DNA of 64,000 nt, from positions 124,001 to 188,000 of the forward strand of contig NZ_JAAIYO010000009.1 of assembly GCF_014930455.1 (NCBI RefSeq). The letters run 5' to 3'. This DNA comes from Corallococcus soli (GTDB lineage: Bacteria; Myxococcota; Myxococcia; Myxococcales; Myxococcaceae). The notes below the pieces were generated by a model, which was given only the letters and a program-made list of their open reading frames with translations, made no database searches and was not told where the DNA came from. This document shows, in pieces, positions 34,672-45,075 of the stretch; position 1 is the first letter of the stretch, and every line of letters starts with the position of its first letter. Made by a program: the position numbers and the translations under genes.

Positions 34672-35625
34672 TCAGGACCGCGGCGCGCGGTAGGCGGGGA
34701 AGTAGTCCGTGCCCTCGTGGCCCTGGGACAGCGCCGCGTACACGGCGGGGTCGCAGACGAGGTCGTGCGTGTAGAAGGGGGCCGTCACGTTGGCGAAGCC
34801 CCGGTTGAAGCGCTCCAGGTCGTCACCCGGCCGGAGGCCGCCGCCCAGGTGCACCCGGGCCTCCAGCTTCGCGGACAGGTCCACCAGCAGCGGCACCTCG
34901 TTCTTCTCCGGGGAGTGCTTCCGGTACGCGTCCGCCGTGCCTCCCAGGAAGTGGTGCAGCAGGCCGTCGCTGAGCACCGCGAGCGTGGAGGAGGCGATGG
35001 CGCCGTCCGGGGCGCGCGTCGTCACCAGCCAGGCGAAGCCGCAGGTGAGCACCTCGTCGAACCAGGCATCGGAGAAGTCGTACCGGGCCTCCGCCCCGTC
35101 GTGCGCCAGGGTCTGCCGGTAGACCGCCTTGAGCCCCTCGCGCTGCTCGGACGTGGTGTCCTTCACGGGCACGCAGGTGCTGACGTAGCCCAGCCGGGTG
35201 TTGCGGCGGATGTCCGCGTCGTGGTCGCCGCGAAACGCCACTGGCTGGCTGGTGTCCACCAGGTACACCTCGCTGCGCAGCCTCCCGCCCGCGAAGCAGC
35301 GCAGCCCGCCCACCCGGTCGCGCACGAAGATGCTGACCAGCTCCGTGCCCCGCCAGTCGATGGCGTCGGAGGGCACCTCGCTCAGTCCGTTCAGCTCCGC
35401 GCCAGGAAACCCATACGGCGACACCGCGTCCCGGTACGGCGTCCCCTCGATGGCGCGCACGATGAGCGGCACCCGCAGCGCCCGGCCCTCCCCGTCCTCC
35501 ACGATGAGGCTGTGGGTGACCCCTTCCGCCTTCAGGTGCTGCTCCGAACGGAAGTAGTCCGCCGAGCAGGCCCGCTGCCCCTCATCGGGGACGAGGATGG
35601 CTCTCCACTGGGTCATGGGCTGCAT
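34672..35625 (-). CDS. GNAT/FemAB-like acyltransferase (left flank of EPS operon)
   Basis: This 317-residue protein starts at ATG 35625, preceded by GGGAGGA. It shares nearly all motifs with the 316-residue gene at 46674: PLIVRAIEGTPYRDAVSPYGFPG, ELVSIFVRDRVGG, an RYDFSDAWFDE/RYFFSDGYFEE segment, LATTRAPDG-IASS, GGTADAYR-HSP and an identical C-terminus, FPAYRAPRS. These are FemAB/GNAT-like acyltransferases of the type found in myxobacterial polysaccharide clusters (M. xanthus ExoG/ExoI are examples). It is transcribed away from wza, so the two share a 261-bp divergent promoter region. Confidence 0.72.
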   Translation of the reverse strand: MQPMTQWRAILVPDEGQRACSADYFRSEQHLKAEGVTHSLIVEDGEGRALRVPLIVRAIEGTPYRDAVSPYGFPGAELNGLSEVPSDAIDWRGTELVSIFVRDRVGGLRCFAGGRLRSEVYLVDTSQPVAFRGDHDADIRRNTRLGYVSTCVPVKDTTSEQREGLKAVYRQTLAHDGAEARYDFSDAWFDEVLTCGFAWLVTTRAPDGAIASSTLAVLSDGLLHHFLGGTADAYRKHSPEKNEVPLLVDLSAKLEARVHLGGGLRPGDDLERFNRGFANVTAPFYTHDLVCDPAVYAALSQGHEGTDYFPAYRAPRS

Positions 35626-35844
35626 GTCGGTTCCTCCCGTTGGCGGAAGCTCTCCGCACGGCCCCCCTGGAGCCTCCCCAACGCCGCGCAAGGGTAGGCG
35701 CTCCCTCCCCTGCTCCGTCACGCCCCCTGGAGTGCACCGTGGATGTCTTGATTCCGTCGAACGGCCCCGCCCCGGCACTCCAGGGCAGTCCTGTGTCCAC
35801 TCACCCGGGGGCCCTAACCTCTTCCTGACACCTGCCCCCGTGGC

Positions 35845-35860
35845 TGGGTTTACGCTTGCT
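35845..35860 (+). promoter_or_regulatory. Candidate sigma-54 promoter of the wza operon
   Basis: TGGGTTTACGCTTGCT has GG and GC separated by 10 bases, the exact -24/-12 geometry of sigma-54 promoters (TGGCACG-N4-TTGCW). It lies 26 bases before the wza ATG. In myxobacteria, polysaccharide genes are often controlled by NtrC-type activators, which would agree. One motif match only. Confidence 0.4.
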
Positions 35861-35886
35861 CCGACAGGGCCGAAGAATTCCGGCCA

Positions 35887-37008
35887 ATGAAGCAATTCCT
35901 TTCTTTCGCCCTGGCCCTGTGCGTGAGCGCCTGCGCCTGGGGCCCCGGCATGCAGATGGACGAGGATGCCTTCCGGGAGCGGTACGCCGGAAAGGCAGAC
36001 GCGGGCGCGGACGACGCCTTCCAGGTCGTCACCATCGACGCGTCCCTGCTGCTCAAGCAGCAGGCGGCGCGCCAGCAGGTCCGCTCCGCGCCCCTGAGGG
36101 ATCCGCTGGCGCAGGTGGCCGTGGACTACGACTACAAGGTGAGCGCCCATGACGTGCTGAGCGTCATCGTCTGGGACCACCCGGAGCTCACCATCCCCGC
36201 GGGCGAGTTCCGCTCCGCGGAGGCCACGGGCCACCCGGTGGCGGCGGACGGGACGATGTTCTACCCCCACGTGGGCGTCATCCCGGTCGCGGGCAAGACG
36301 CTGCGGGCCATCCGCGAGCTGCTCACGCAGCGGCTGGCCAGCGTCATCGAGCGGCCCCAATTGGACGTGCGCGTGGTGGGCTTCCGGGGACAGAAGGTCC
36401 AGGTGACGGGCGAGGTGGTGGCGCCCGGCACCCTGCCCATCACCGACGTGCCCCTGCGCGTGCAGGACGCCATCAGCCAGGCGCGGGGCTTCGGTCCGGA
36501 GGCGGACCTGCGCACCGTCACGCTCAACCGCGCGGGCACCACCTTCACCCTGGACCTGCAGGCCCTCTACGAACAGGGGGACGTGAGCCAGAACTGGCTG
36601 CTCGCGGACGGGGACATCGTCAACGTCGCGGACCGCAGCCGCAACAAGGTCTTCGTGCTGGGTGAGGTGCGCAAGCCTTCCTCGCGCCTGATGGTGAAGG
36701 GGCGGATGACGCTGGCGGAGGCCATCGGGGACAGCGAGGGGGTTGATCCGCTGACCTCCAACCCGGGCCGCATCTACGTCATCCGGGGCAACTTCGACCG
36801 GCCGTCCATCTACAAACTCGACGCGAGCTCCCCGGACGCGCTGCTGCTCGCGGCGCAGTTCCAATTACAACCACACGACGTCGTCTTCGTCTCCGCGCAC
36901 GACTTGACGCGCTGGAACCGCATCATCCAGCAGATCCAGCCAACAGTGCAGCTGCTCTGGCAGGCAGTGGATATCGGAGACAGAACCATCATCATCGACA
37001 ACCCATGA
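35887..37008 (+). CDS. wza: Wza-type outer-membrane polysaccharide export lipoprotein
   Basis: This 373-residue protein has a leader ending in a lipobox (LCVSAC, Cys16). A polysaccharide-export (Poly_export) domain begins near residue 82 (VDYDYKVSAHDVLSVIVWDHPEL). Two SLBB-type repeats follow (about 170-225 and 255-320: VQVTGEVVAPGTLPI and VFVLGEVRKPSSRL). The C-terminal helix (TRWNRIIQQIQPTVQLLW) is the amphipathic segment that forms the octameric pore in the outer membrane in E. coli Wza. It begins the plus-strand export operon. Its stop overlaps the start of the Wzc-like gene by 4 bp, so expression is coupled. Confidence 0.92.
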   Translation: MKQFLSFALALCVSACAWGPGMQMDEDAFRERYAGKADAGADDAFQVVTIDASLLLKQQAARQQVRSAPLRDPLAQVAVDYDYKVSAHDVLSVIVWDHPELTIPAGEFRSAEATGHPVAADGTMFYPHVGVIPVAGKTLRAIRELLTQRLASVIERPQLDVRVVGFRGQKVQVTGEVVAPGTLPITDVPLRVQDAISQARGFGPEADLRTVTLNRAGTTFTLDLQALYEQGDVSQNWLLADGDIVNVADRSRNKVFVLGEVRKPSSRLMVKGRMTLAEAIGDSEGVDPLTSNPGRIYVIRGNFDRPSIYKLDASSPDALLLAAQFQLQPHDVVFVSAHDLTRWNRIIQQIQPTVQLLWQAVDIGDRTIIIDNP

Positions 37009-39176
37009 CGCGCGCCCCCGACAACGAAGATGAGCTGGGTTTGGGTGGCTATCTGGCCATCCTGGTGGAGCGTCGGAAGACGATCGCCGCCACCCTCGCG
37101 CTGACGCTGGGCGTGGGCGCGCTGTACCTGCTCAGCGCGACGCCGGTGTATCGCGCCAACGCCGTGCTCCAGATAGAGCAGAAGGGCGGCAGCCTGGGCC
37201 AGCTGGACGAGCTGCTCTCGGACGCACCCAGCGTCGCGGCCACGGAGATGGAGGTCCTCGGCTCCCGGGCGCTGCTGGGCCGGGTGGCGGATGCGCTGCG
37301 GCTGGGCGTCTCCGCGGAGCCCCGCTACTTCCCGGTGCTGGGCGCCGCGCTCGCGCGTGCCCATGAAGGCCCGGACCTGGCGCCCGTCCCCTGGTGGGGC
37401 CAGCGCACGTACGCCTGGGGCGGGGAGCGCCTCCAGGTGGAGCGGCTGAACGTGCCGGAGGCGCTGGAGGACCTTCCGCTCACGCTGGTGGCGCTGGAGT
37501 CCGGCGCGTACGTCCTCCAGGACCCGGACGCGGTGGAGCTGCTGCGCGGCGAGGCGGGCACCGCCGCCACGACGCCACCGGACGCGGCGCACGAGGTGGA
37601 GCTGCTCGTCTCCGAACTGCATGCCCGCCCGGGGACGCGCTTCCAGCTGATGCGGCGCTCGCGGATGACGGTGGTGGAGGACCTCCAGCGCGCGCTGCGC
37701 CTGGGCGAGAAGGGGGTCGGCACCGGCGTGCTCACCCTGACCCTGGAGGGACCGGATCCCAAGCTGGCCCTGACGACGCTCCAGGCCCTCGCGGACACGT
37801 ACGTGCAGTCCAACGTCGAGCGCCGCAGCGACGAGGCCGGCCGGACGCTGAGCTTCCTCGACAGCCAGCTGCCCGGCCTGCGCCAGGGCCTGGAGCGCGC
37901 GGAGACGGCCCTGCGCGACTACCGCACGGGCAAGGGCGGCGTGGACCTGGGGCTGGAGGCCCAGGCCATCCTCAACCGGAGCGTGGAGCTGGAGAAGTCC
38001 ATCTCCGAGCTCGCCCTGGAGCGCTCGGAGCTGCGCCAGCGCTTCACCCGGCACCACCCGCTGCTCGTCGCCACCGGCAGCAAGCTGGCCCGGCTGCGGA
38101 CGGAGCGCGCGGAGCTCACCGCCCAGCTCAAGGGCATGCCCAACGCGGAGCTGGTGTCCGCGCAGCTCACGCGCGACGTGAAGGTCGCCAACGAGCTGTA
38201 CCTCCAGCTGCACAACAAGGCGCAGGAGTACCGGGTGCTCAAGTCGAGCACCATCTCCAACGCGCGCATCATCGACGCGCCCGTGGTGACGCGCCGCCCG
38301 GTGCGCCCCACGAAGCCGGACGTGCTCGCGGTCTGCCTCGTGCTGGGGCTGGCGGTGGGCGTCGCGTTCGCCTTCACGAAGCAGGCGCTCCAGCCGGGCG
38401 TGTCCAACCCGGCCGCGCTGGAGGCGGCGCTCGCGAAGCCCGTCTACGCCAGCCTCCCGGTGGGGCCGGACCGCCCGTCGCGCGACAGCGGCAGGCTCGC
38501 CATCCTGGCGCGGACCCGGCCGCGCGACCGCACCACCGAGGGCCTGCGCGCCCTCAGGACCCGGCTCCAGCTCACGCTGAAGGACTCCCCCCACAACGTC
38601 GTCGTCCTCACGGGGACCGCCCCGGGCGCGGGCACGTCCTTCGTGGCCCTCAACCTGGCGTGGGTGCTGGCGGAGTCCGGCCGGCGCGTGCTGCTGGTGG
38701 ACGCGAACCTGCGCGGAGGCTGGCTCCACCGCTGCTTCCGGGACGCGCGCGCGCCGGGCCTGGCGGAGGTGCTGCGCGGCACCGCCCCGCTGGAGAAGGC
38801 GCTGCAGCCCGACGTGGCCCCCCACCTGTCCTTCCTGGCCTCGGGCGAGCTGCCGCCGGACCCCGCGGAGCTGCTGGCCAGCGACCGGTTCACCGCGCTC
38901 GTGGCGTACCTGACCGCCCGCTACGAGTTCGTCCTCTTCGACACGCCCTCCATCCTCGCGGTGACGGACGCGGCGCTCGTGGGCCGGCACGCGGGCGTGA
39001 GCCTGGCCGTGGTGCGCTCCGGCGCGCACCCGATGCGGGAGGTGGCCGCGGCGCTGCACCAGCTGGAGGGCAACGGAGTGCCGGTGAAGGGCGTCGTCCT
39101 CAACGGCGTGCCGCGCTCCCGCTCCGGCCGCGCGGTGAGCGGCATCTACCAGTACGACGCCCCCTCCCCGAGCTGA
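37005..39176 (+). CDS. wzc: Wzc-like co-polymerase with degenerate tyrosine-kinase domain
   Basis: This is a 723-residue protein. It has a Wzz-type N-terminal region with a first membrane helix (about 25-45), a long periplasmic coiled coil, a second membrane helix (about 442-460, VLAVCLVLGLAVGVAFAF) and a cytoplasmic BY-kinase domain (about 500-715). In the Walker A loop GTAPGAGTS the essential Lys is Thr (residue 544). Walker A-prime reads LLVDANLRGG with Asn at the second Asp, while Walker B (VLFDTPSILAVTDA) is kept. The usual C-terminal Tyr cluster is reduced to SGIYQYD. This predicts poor or no ATP hydrolysis. Chain-length control may need a separate kinase, as in split systems. Confidence 0.85.
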   Translation: MTRAPDNEDELGLGGYLAILVERRKTIAATLALTLGVGALYLLSATPVYRANAVLQIEQKGGSLGQLDELLSDAPSVAATEMEVLGSRALLGRVADALRLGVSAEPRYFPVLGAALARAHEGPDLAPVPWWGQRTYAWGGERLQVERLNVPEALEDLPLTLVALESGAYVLQDPDAVELLRGEAGTAATTPPDAAHEVELLVSELHARPGTRFQLMRRSRMTVVEDLQRALRLGEKGVGTGVLTLTLEGPDPKLALTTLQALADTYVQSNVERRSDEAGRTLSFLDSQLPGLRQGLERAETALRDYRTGKGGVDLGLEAQAILNRSVELEKSISELALERSELRQRFTRHHPLLVATGSKLARLRTERAELTAQLKGMPNAELVSAQLTRDVKVANELYLQLHNKAQEYRVLKSSTISNARIIDAPVVTRRPVRPTKPDVLAVCLVLGLAVGVAFAFTKQALQPGVSNPAALEAALAKPVYASLPVGPDRPSRDSGRLAILARTRPRDRTTEGLRALRTRLQLTLKDSPHNVVVLTGTAPGAGTSFVALNLAWVLAESGRRVLLVDANLRGGWLHRCFRDARAPGLAEVLRGTAPLEKALQPDVAPHLSFLASGELPPDPAELLASDRFTALVAYLTARYEFVLFDTPSILAVTDAALVGRHAGVSLAVVRSGAHPMREVAAALHQLEGNGVPVKGVVLNGVPRSRSGRAVSGIYQYDAPSPS

Positions 39177-39185
39177 GCGCCCACC

Positions 39186-40457
39186 GTGAGCTGGCTGCGA
39201 TGCACAGGCCTGGGCTTCATCGCGGCGCTCTACGTGCTCGCGGGCCGCTGGGGCTTCCACCGGCTGGCGGAGGCCGTGCCGGAGGTCAACCCGTTCCTGG
39301 AGCTGCGGCTGTGGGTCGTCATGGGCGGGCTGGTGCTCGCCTCCGTGGGGCTGATGCTGCGCGCCATGCGCGAGCCGCGGCCCGGCGAGGCGCGCTTCGA
39401 CCCGCCGCTCGCCGCCGCGCTGGTGGGCTTCTTCGGCTACCTGTGCGCGAGCGCCCTCTGGGCCCCCGCGCCGGACTTCGCCCTGCGCAAGGTCTACGAC
39501 TTGGGCCTGCTGCTGGTGATGAGCGTGGGCTTCGGGCTCGCCGCGCTCCGGCAGCCCGCGCCCCGGGTGCTGGATGCCTTCTGGGGCATCGTCGTGCTGG
39601 CCACGGGGCTGCTCGCGCTCACCGGCGTCCGCCAGCTGCTGGGCGGGGGCGGGGGCGCGCGGCTGGCGGTGATGGGCGGAGGCCCCAACATCTTCGCGCG
39701 GCTCATGGGGCTGCTGGCGCTGGGCGCGCTCTACTTCTGGTACTGGCGGGGCCAGGCGTGGCTGTGGATTCCCCTGGCGGCCACCGGCGTCATCCTCGCG
39801 CTGCTCACGGGCTCGCGCGGGGGCACCGTCGCCATCCTCGCGGGCGTCACCACCTGCCTCGTGGTGGGGCGCGTGCCGGTGCGCCGGCTGTTGATGCTGA
39901 CGCTGCTCGCCACGGTGGCCGTCACGGCCGTGACGCTCTTCTCCCCCCTGGGCAAGGCGCTGACCCGCTCCGTGGAGGAGCGCTTCCTGCGCCTGACGCT
40001 GAACTACGAGCAGGGCGCGGGCGGCGCGTCCAGCAGCAACGGCCAAGTGTACCTGTCCGGGCGCGAGATCCTCTACGCCTCCGCCCTCCAGTTGGGCCGG
40101 GACCACCCGGTGACGGGGGCGGGGCTCGCCGCGTTCCCCGGGCTGGGCCTGGGCGTGTACCCGCACAACCTCTTCCTGGAGGTGTTCTGCGAGGGCGGCG
40201 CCGTGGGGCTGCTGTTCTTCGCGGGCGTGCTCGGCGCCTTCCTGCGCACGGCGCTGACGCGGCGGCGCGGCCTGGACGGCGCCACCGTGGGCGCGGCGGT
40301 GCTGGTGCTGCTGGGCAGCCAGTCCAGCGGCGACCTCTACGACAGCCGCGCCCTCTTCCTCTTGATGGTGATGGCCTCCTGCACCGCGGTCGCGGGACGC
40401 GGGGCCGCCGTCACCGCACCCCTTCCCCTTCAAGCCATGCCAGGAGCCACCCGATGA
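39186..40457 (+). CDS. wzy: Wzy/O-antigen-ligase-type polysaccharide polymerase
   Basis: This 423-residue, very hydrophobic protein starts at GTG 39186, 9 bases after the Wzc gene. About ten or more membrane segments are present, with the large periplasmic loop before the last third. The motif LLTGSRGGTVAIL is the typical O-antigen ligase (Wzy_C) signature. A second conserved loop has HPVTGAGLAAFPGLGLGVYPHNLFLEV, with the G-x-G-x-N-x-x-P-H-N-like pattern in which the His-Asn pair is usual. In this operon it should polymerise lipid-linked repeat units exported by the flippase. The ATG of the next gene overlaps its stop (ATGA). Confidence 0.82.
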   Translation: MSWLRCTGLGFIAALYVLAGRWGFHRLAEAVPEVNPFLELRLWVVMGGLVLASVGLMLRAMREPRPGEARFDPPLAAALVGFFGYLCASALWAPAPDFALRKVYDLGLLLVMSVGFGLAALRQPAPRVLDAFWGIVVLATGLLALTGVRQLLGGGGGARLAVMGGGPNIFARLMGLLALGALYFWYWRGQAWLWIPLAATGVILALLTGSRGGTVAILAGVTTCLVVGRVPVRRLLMLTLLATVAVTAVTLFSPLGKALTRSVEERFLRLTLNYEQGAGGASSSNGQVYLSGREILYASALQLGRDHPVTGAGLAAFPGLGLGVYPHNLFLEVFCEGGAVGLLFFAGVLGAFLRTALTRRRGLDGATVGAAVLVLLGSQSSGDLYDSRALFLLMVMASCTAVAGRGAAVTAPLPLQAMPGATR

Positions 40458-41677
40458 AGATCGTCTACCTGCACCAGTACTTCAACACGCCCACCATGCA
40501 CGGGGGCACGCGCTCCTACGAGCTCGCGCGCCGGCTGGTCGGCATGGGCCACGAGGTCCACATGGTGACCTCCGACACCCGGCCGCAGGCGCCCTCGCGC
40601 GGCTGGCGCGAGTCGCAGGAGAGCGGCATCCAGGTGCACTGGCTGCCGGTGCCCTACAGCAACGCCATGAGCTACCCGGACCGCATCCGCGCCTTCAGCC
40701 ACTTCGCGGTCAACTCCACGCGCCGCGCGGCGCAGCTGTCCGGCGACGTCTTCTTCGCCACCAGCACGCCGCTGACCATCGCCGTGCCGGGCATCTTCGC
40801 CTCGCGCTGGAACAGCCGGCCCATGGTGTTCGAGGTGCGCGACCTGTGGCCCGCCATCCCCATCGCGGTGGGCGCGCTCAAGAACCGCTCCGCCATCCTG
40901 GCCGCGCAGATGCTGGAGAAGGCCGCGTACGCGGGGGCGGCACACATCGTCGCGCTGTCGCCGGGCATGAAGGCCGGCGTGGAGGCGGCGGGCGTGTCGC
41001 CGGAGAAGATCACCATCATCCCCAACCTCTGCGACCCGGAGCGCTTCCAGGTGCCGCCGTCCGAGGGGCAGGCGTTCCGCCAGAAGTACGCGTGGCTGGG
41101 GGACCGGCCCATGGTGCTGTACGCGGGCACGCTGGGGCTGGTGAACGGCGTGGGCTACCTGGTGCGGCTGGCGAAGGAGATGCTGACACGGGACCCGGAG
41201 GTGCGCTTCGTCGTCATGGGCCAGGGCCGCGAGGAGGCGGACCTGCACGCGCTGGCGGAGAAGCTGGGCGTGAAGGACCACAACCTCTTCTTCCTGCCCA
41301 GCGTGCCCAAGGCGCAGGTGCCCGCCGTGCTCAGCGCGGCCACCATCGCCACGTCCCTCTTCACCGACGTGAACGGCATGCAGGACAACTCCGCCAACAA
41401 GTTCTTCGACGCGCTCGCCGCGGGCCGGCCGCTGGCGCTCAACTACGGCGGCTGGCAGGCGGAGCTGCTGGACCAGGAGCCCTTCGGCCTGCGCCTGCCA
41501 CCCCGGGACCTCCCCGTGGCGGCGGACCTGCTGGCGAAGAAGCTGCGCGACCCGAAGTGGCTCGCGGAGGCCGGCGCGCTCGCCGGACGCCTGGGCCGGG
41601 AGCGCTACTCCGCGGACATCGCGGCCCAGCGCCTGGCGGAAGTGCTGCAACGTGCGGCGGCGGCGGCGCGCTCGTGA
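40454..41677 (+). CDS. GT4-family glycosyltransferase (WbuB-like)
   Basis: This 407-residue protein starts at ATG 40454 (ATGA overlap). It has the two-Rossmann GT-B pattern: N-terminal IVYLHQYFNTPTMHGGTRSYE (the GGTRS glycine loop), VFEVRDLWPAIPIAVGAL, then the C-terminal domain with MVLYAGTLGLVNGVGYLV, GQGREEADL and the donor-site segment NSANKFFDALAAGRPLALNYGG. The combination is that of WbuB/WcaI-type transferases, which often use amino-deoxy sugars. It is the only ordinary glycosyltransferase in the operon, so the repeat unit may be short or further transferases lie elsewhere. No signal peptide is present; it acts in the cytoplasm at the membrane. Confidence 0.88.
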   Translation: MKIVYLHQYFNTPTMHGGTRSYELARRLVGMGHEVHMVTSDTRPQAPSRGWRESQESGIQVHWLPVPYSNAMSYPDRIRAFSHFAVNSTRRAAQLSGDVFFATSTPLTIAVPGIFASRWNSRPMVFEVRDLWPAIPIAVGALKNRSAILAAQMLEKAAYAGAAHIVALSPGMKAGVEAAGVSPEKITIIPNLCDPERFQVPPSEGQAFRQKYAWLGDRPMVLYAGTLGLVNGVGYLVRLAKEMLTRDPEVRFVVMGQGREEADLHALAEKLGVKDHNLFFLPSVPKAQVPAVLSAATIATSLFTDVNGMQDNSANKFFDALAAGRPLALNYGGWQAELLDQEPFGLRLPPRDLPVAADLLAKKLRDPKWLAEAGALAGRLGRERYSADIAAQRLAEVLQRAAAAARS

Positions 41678-42999
41678 AGCCACGCTCGGTGGGGGGCAAC
41701 TTCGCCTGGTCGCTCTCCGCCGGGCTCATCTACGCCGCGGCGCAGTGGGGCGTGCTCGTGGCCTTCGCCCGGCTGGGCACGATGGAGGAGCTGGGCGACT
41801 TCGCGCTGGCGCTGGCCATCACCGCGCCGGTGCTGCTGATGGCCCGCATGCAGATGCGCACGCTCCAGGCCACCGACGCCCGGGGCGCCTTCGGCTTCGA
41901 GCACTACCTGGGCCTGATGGTCCTCAACGTGGTCGCGGGCGTGGCGGTGTGCTGCGCCATCGCGGGGGCGGTGGCGTCCTCGCCCCGCGCGATGGCGGTC
42001 ATCGCCCTGGTGGCGCTGGCCAAGGGCTTCGAGGCGCTGAGCGAGGTCTTCTACGGCGCGCTCCAGCGGGCGGAGCGGCTGGCGCTCATCGCCCGCTCCA
42101 CCATCGCGAAGAGCGTGCTGTCGGTGGTGCTGGTGGCGCTGACGCTCTGGCTCACGCGCAGCCCCGTCGCCGCGGCGGCCGCGCTGGCGCTCTCCTGGGC
42201 CATCGTGCTCCTGCTCTTCGACGCGCACGCCTTCCGGCGCGAGTTCCGCGACGCCCACCCCTGGCGGCCCCTGTGGCGCACGCCGTGGCGCGAGCAGGGC
42301 CCGCGGGTGAAGGCCCTCTTCCTGCTGTGCTACGTGCTGGGCGTCACCTCGCTGCTGGGGGCGCTGCGGCCCAACCTGCCCCGCTACCTGCTGGAGGCGC
42401 ACGCCGGCCAGGCGGAGCTGGGCATGTTCGCCGCGCTCGCGTACTTCACGGCGCTGGGGGGCCGGGTGGTGCAGTCGCTGGCGCAGGCCGTGAGCCCCCG
42501 GCTGGGGCGCTACCACGCCGAGGGGGATTCGCGCCGCTTTGGCCGGATGCTGGCGGGCTTCACGGGGGCCGCCGCGCTGGTGGGGCTGTGCGCCATCGCG
42601 GGCGCGGCGCTCCTGGGGCGCTGGGCGCTGACGCTCTTCTACGGGGCCGCGTACGCGCAGAACCTGGAGCTGTTCGTCTGGCTGATGGGGGCCGCGGCGC
42701 TGGAGTACCTGTGCGTGAGCCTCCAGGTGGGGCTCACCGCGGCGCGGGAGCTGAAGGGCCAGGTGGTGCTGCTCATCGCGTCGGTGGTGGTGGTGGCGCT
42801 GGGCAGCGCCTGGTGGGTGCCCAGGGTGGGACCGGTGGGGGCCGCGTGGGCGCTGGGGCTCGGGTGGCTCACGGAGCTGTGCGGCAGCGTCTGGCTGGTG
42901 GTGCGGGCCTGGCGACACCTGCGTCACCCCGCGGTCGCGCCAGCGCTGGAGGTCGCGGCGCGGGCACCCGTGGATGCTCGGGAGCGGACAGCCGGTTGA
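41674..42999 (+). CDS. wzx: Wzx-type polysaccharide flippase
   Basis: This is a 441-residue, multi-pass membrane protein starting at GTG 41674, which overlaps the previous stop (GTGA). It has about 12 hydrophobic segments with short Arg-rich loops, and the pattern of the polysaccharide-biosynthesis/MATE-like fold (an early GTMEELGDFALALAI segment, FYGALQRAERLALIARSTI, and ALFLLCYVLGVTSLLGALRPNLPRYLL). It should flip undecaprenyl-linked repeat units for the Wzy polymerase encoded two genes upstream. Synteny and topology carry the assignment. Confidence 0.85.
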   Translation: MKPRSVGGNFAWSLSAGLIYAAAQWGVLVAFARLGTMEELGDFALALAITAPVLLMARMQMRTLQATDARGAFGFEHYLGLMVLNVVAGVAVCCAIAGAVASSPRAMAVIALVALAKGFEALSEVFYGALQRAERLALIARSTIAKSVLSVVLVALTLWLTRSPVAAAAALALSWAIVLLLFDAHAFRREFRDAHPWRPLWRTPWREQGPRVKALFLLCYVLGVTSLLGALRPNLPRYLLEAHAGQAELGMFAALAYFTALGGRVVQSLAQAVSPRLGRYHAEGDSRRFGRMLAGFTGAAALVGLCAIAGAALLGRWALTLFYGAAYAQNLELFVWLMGAAALEYLCVSLQVGLTAARELKGQVVLLIASVVVVALGSAWWVPRVGPVGAAWALGLGWLTELCGSVWLVVRAWRHLRHPAVAPALEVAARAPVDARERTAG

Positions 43000-43796
43000 G
43001 GCCGGGGGGTCGTGGTGGGCTTCGGAGGCGGCCCCTACGCTGTGCCGAGCTTCGAGCACGCGGCGTCATCGGAGTGGAGCATCAGGCCTGACGCCGCGCC
43101 CGGGAGCGCGACACATGCGAAGACAGACAGGGGCCGGACGGCTCCTCAAGCGGTGCATCGACGTCGTGGCCGCGGGGCTGGGCCTGATCTGCCTGTCACC
43201 GGTGATGGCCGCCACGGCGCTGTTCGTCCGCGTGACGATGGGCCGCCCCGTCCTCTTCCGCCAGCAGCGACCGGGCCTGGGGGGCAGGCTGTTCACGGTC
43301 CTCAAGTTCCGCTCCATGCTGGACGCGACGGACGCGCAGGGGCAGGTGCTCCCGGACGAGCAGCGCCTCACGTGGGCCGGGCGGCTGCTGCGCTCCACCA
43401 GCCTGGATGAGCTGCCCCAGCTGTGGAACGTGCTCCGGGGGGACATGAGCCTCGTCGGGCCCCGCCCGCTGCTCGTCGAGTACCTGCCGCGCTACTCCGC
43501 CGAACAGGCGCGGCGCCACGACGTGCTGCCCGGCATCACCGGCTGGGCGCAGATCAACGGCCGCAACGCCCTGCACTGGGACGAGCGCTTCCGGATGGAC
43601 GTCTGGTACGTGGACCACTGGAGCCTGGCGCTGGACTTCAAGGTGCTGGCGCTGACGGTGCTGCGCGTCCTGCAGCGCCAGGGCATCTCCTTCGTGAGCG
43701 ACGCGACGATGCACAAGTTCGCCGGCAACGCCGCGGAGCAGGAGCAGCGGCCGGAGCCTAGCGTCATGGCGCTCCGGCAGGGCGGGGAGGCCCCCT

Positions 43797-44948
<1,152 letters not shown>

Positions 44949-45004
44949 GCGCGGCTCCGGTTCCCACCGGGGCCCGTCCCCGGCGTTTCCCTGAAGCGTT
45001 CGCA

Positions 45005-45044
45005 CACTCCCTCCCCCCGCGCGCTCGGGCGGGGGGAGGGGGTG
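45005..45044. terminator. G/C-rich stem-loop after toroid-like lipoprotein gene
   Basis: CCCTCCCCCCGC (45009-45020) pairs with GCGGGGGGAGGG (45029-45040) over an 8-base loop, extended outward to 45005/45044 with one wobble. It sits in the 127-bp gap before the minus-strand gene ending at 45076. Followed on the plus strand by GTTTG. Confidence 0.6.
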
Positions 45045-45075
45045 TTTGTCCGCATTGCGGAACTTCCGCGAGGCA

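Noticed and set aside
36810-40433. A minus-strand open frame of about 1200 codons opposite the wza-wzc-wzy genes
   Set aside because: It is the antisense shadow of GC3-biased genes: composition is His/Arg/Gln-rich with no domain, and the plus-strand genes are clear.
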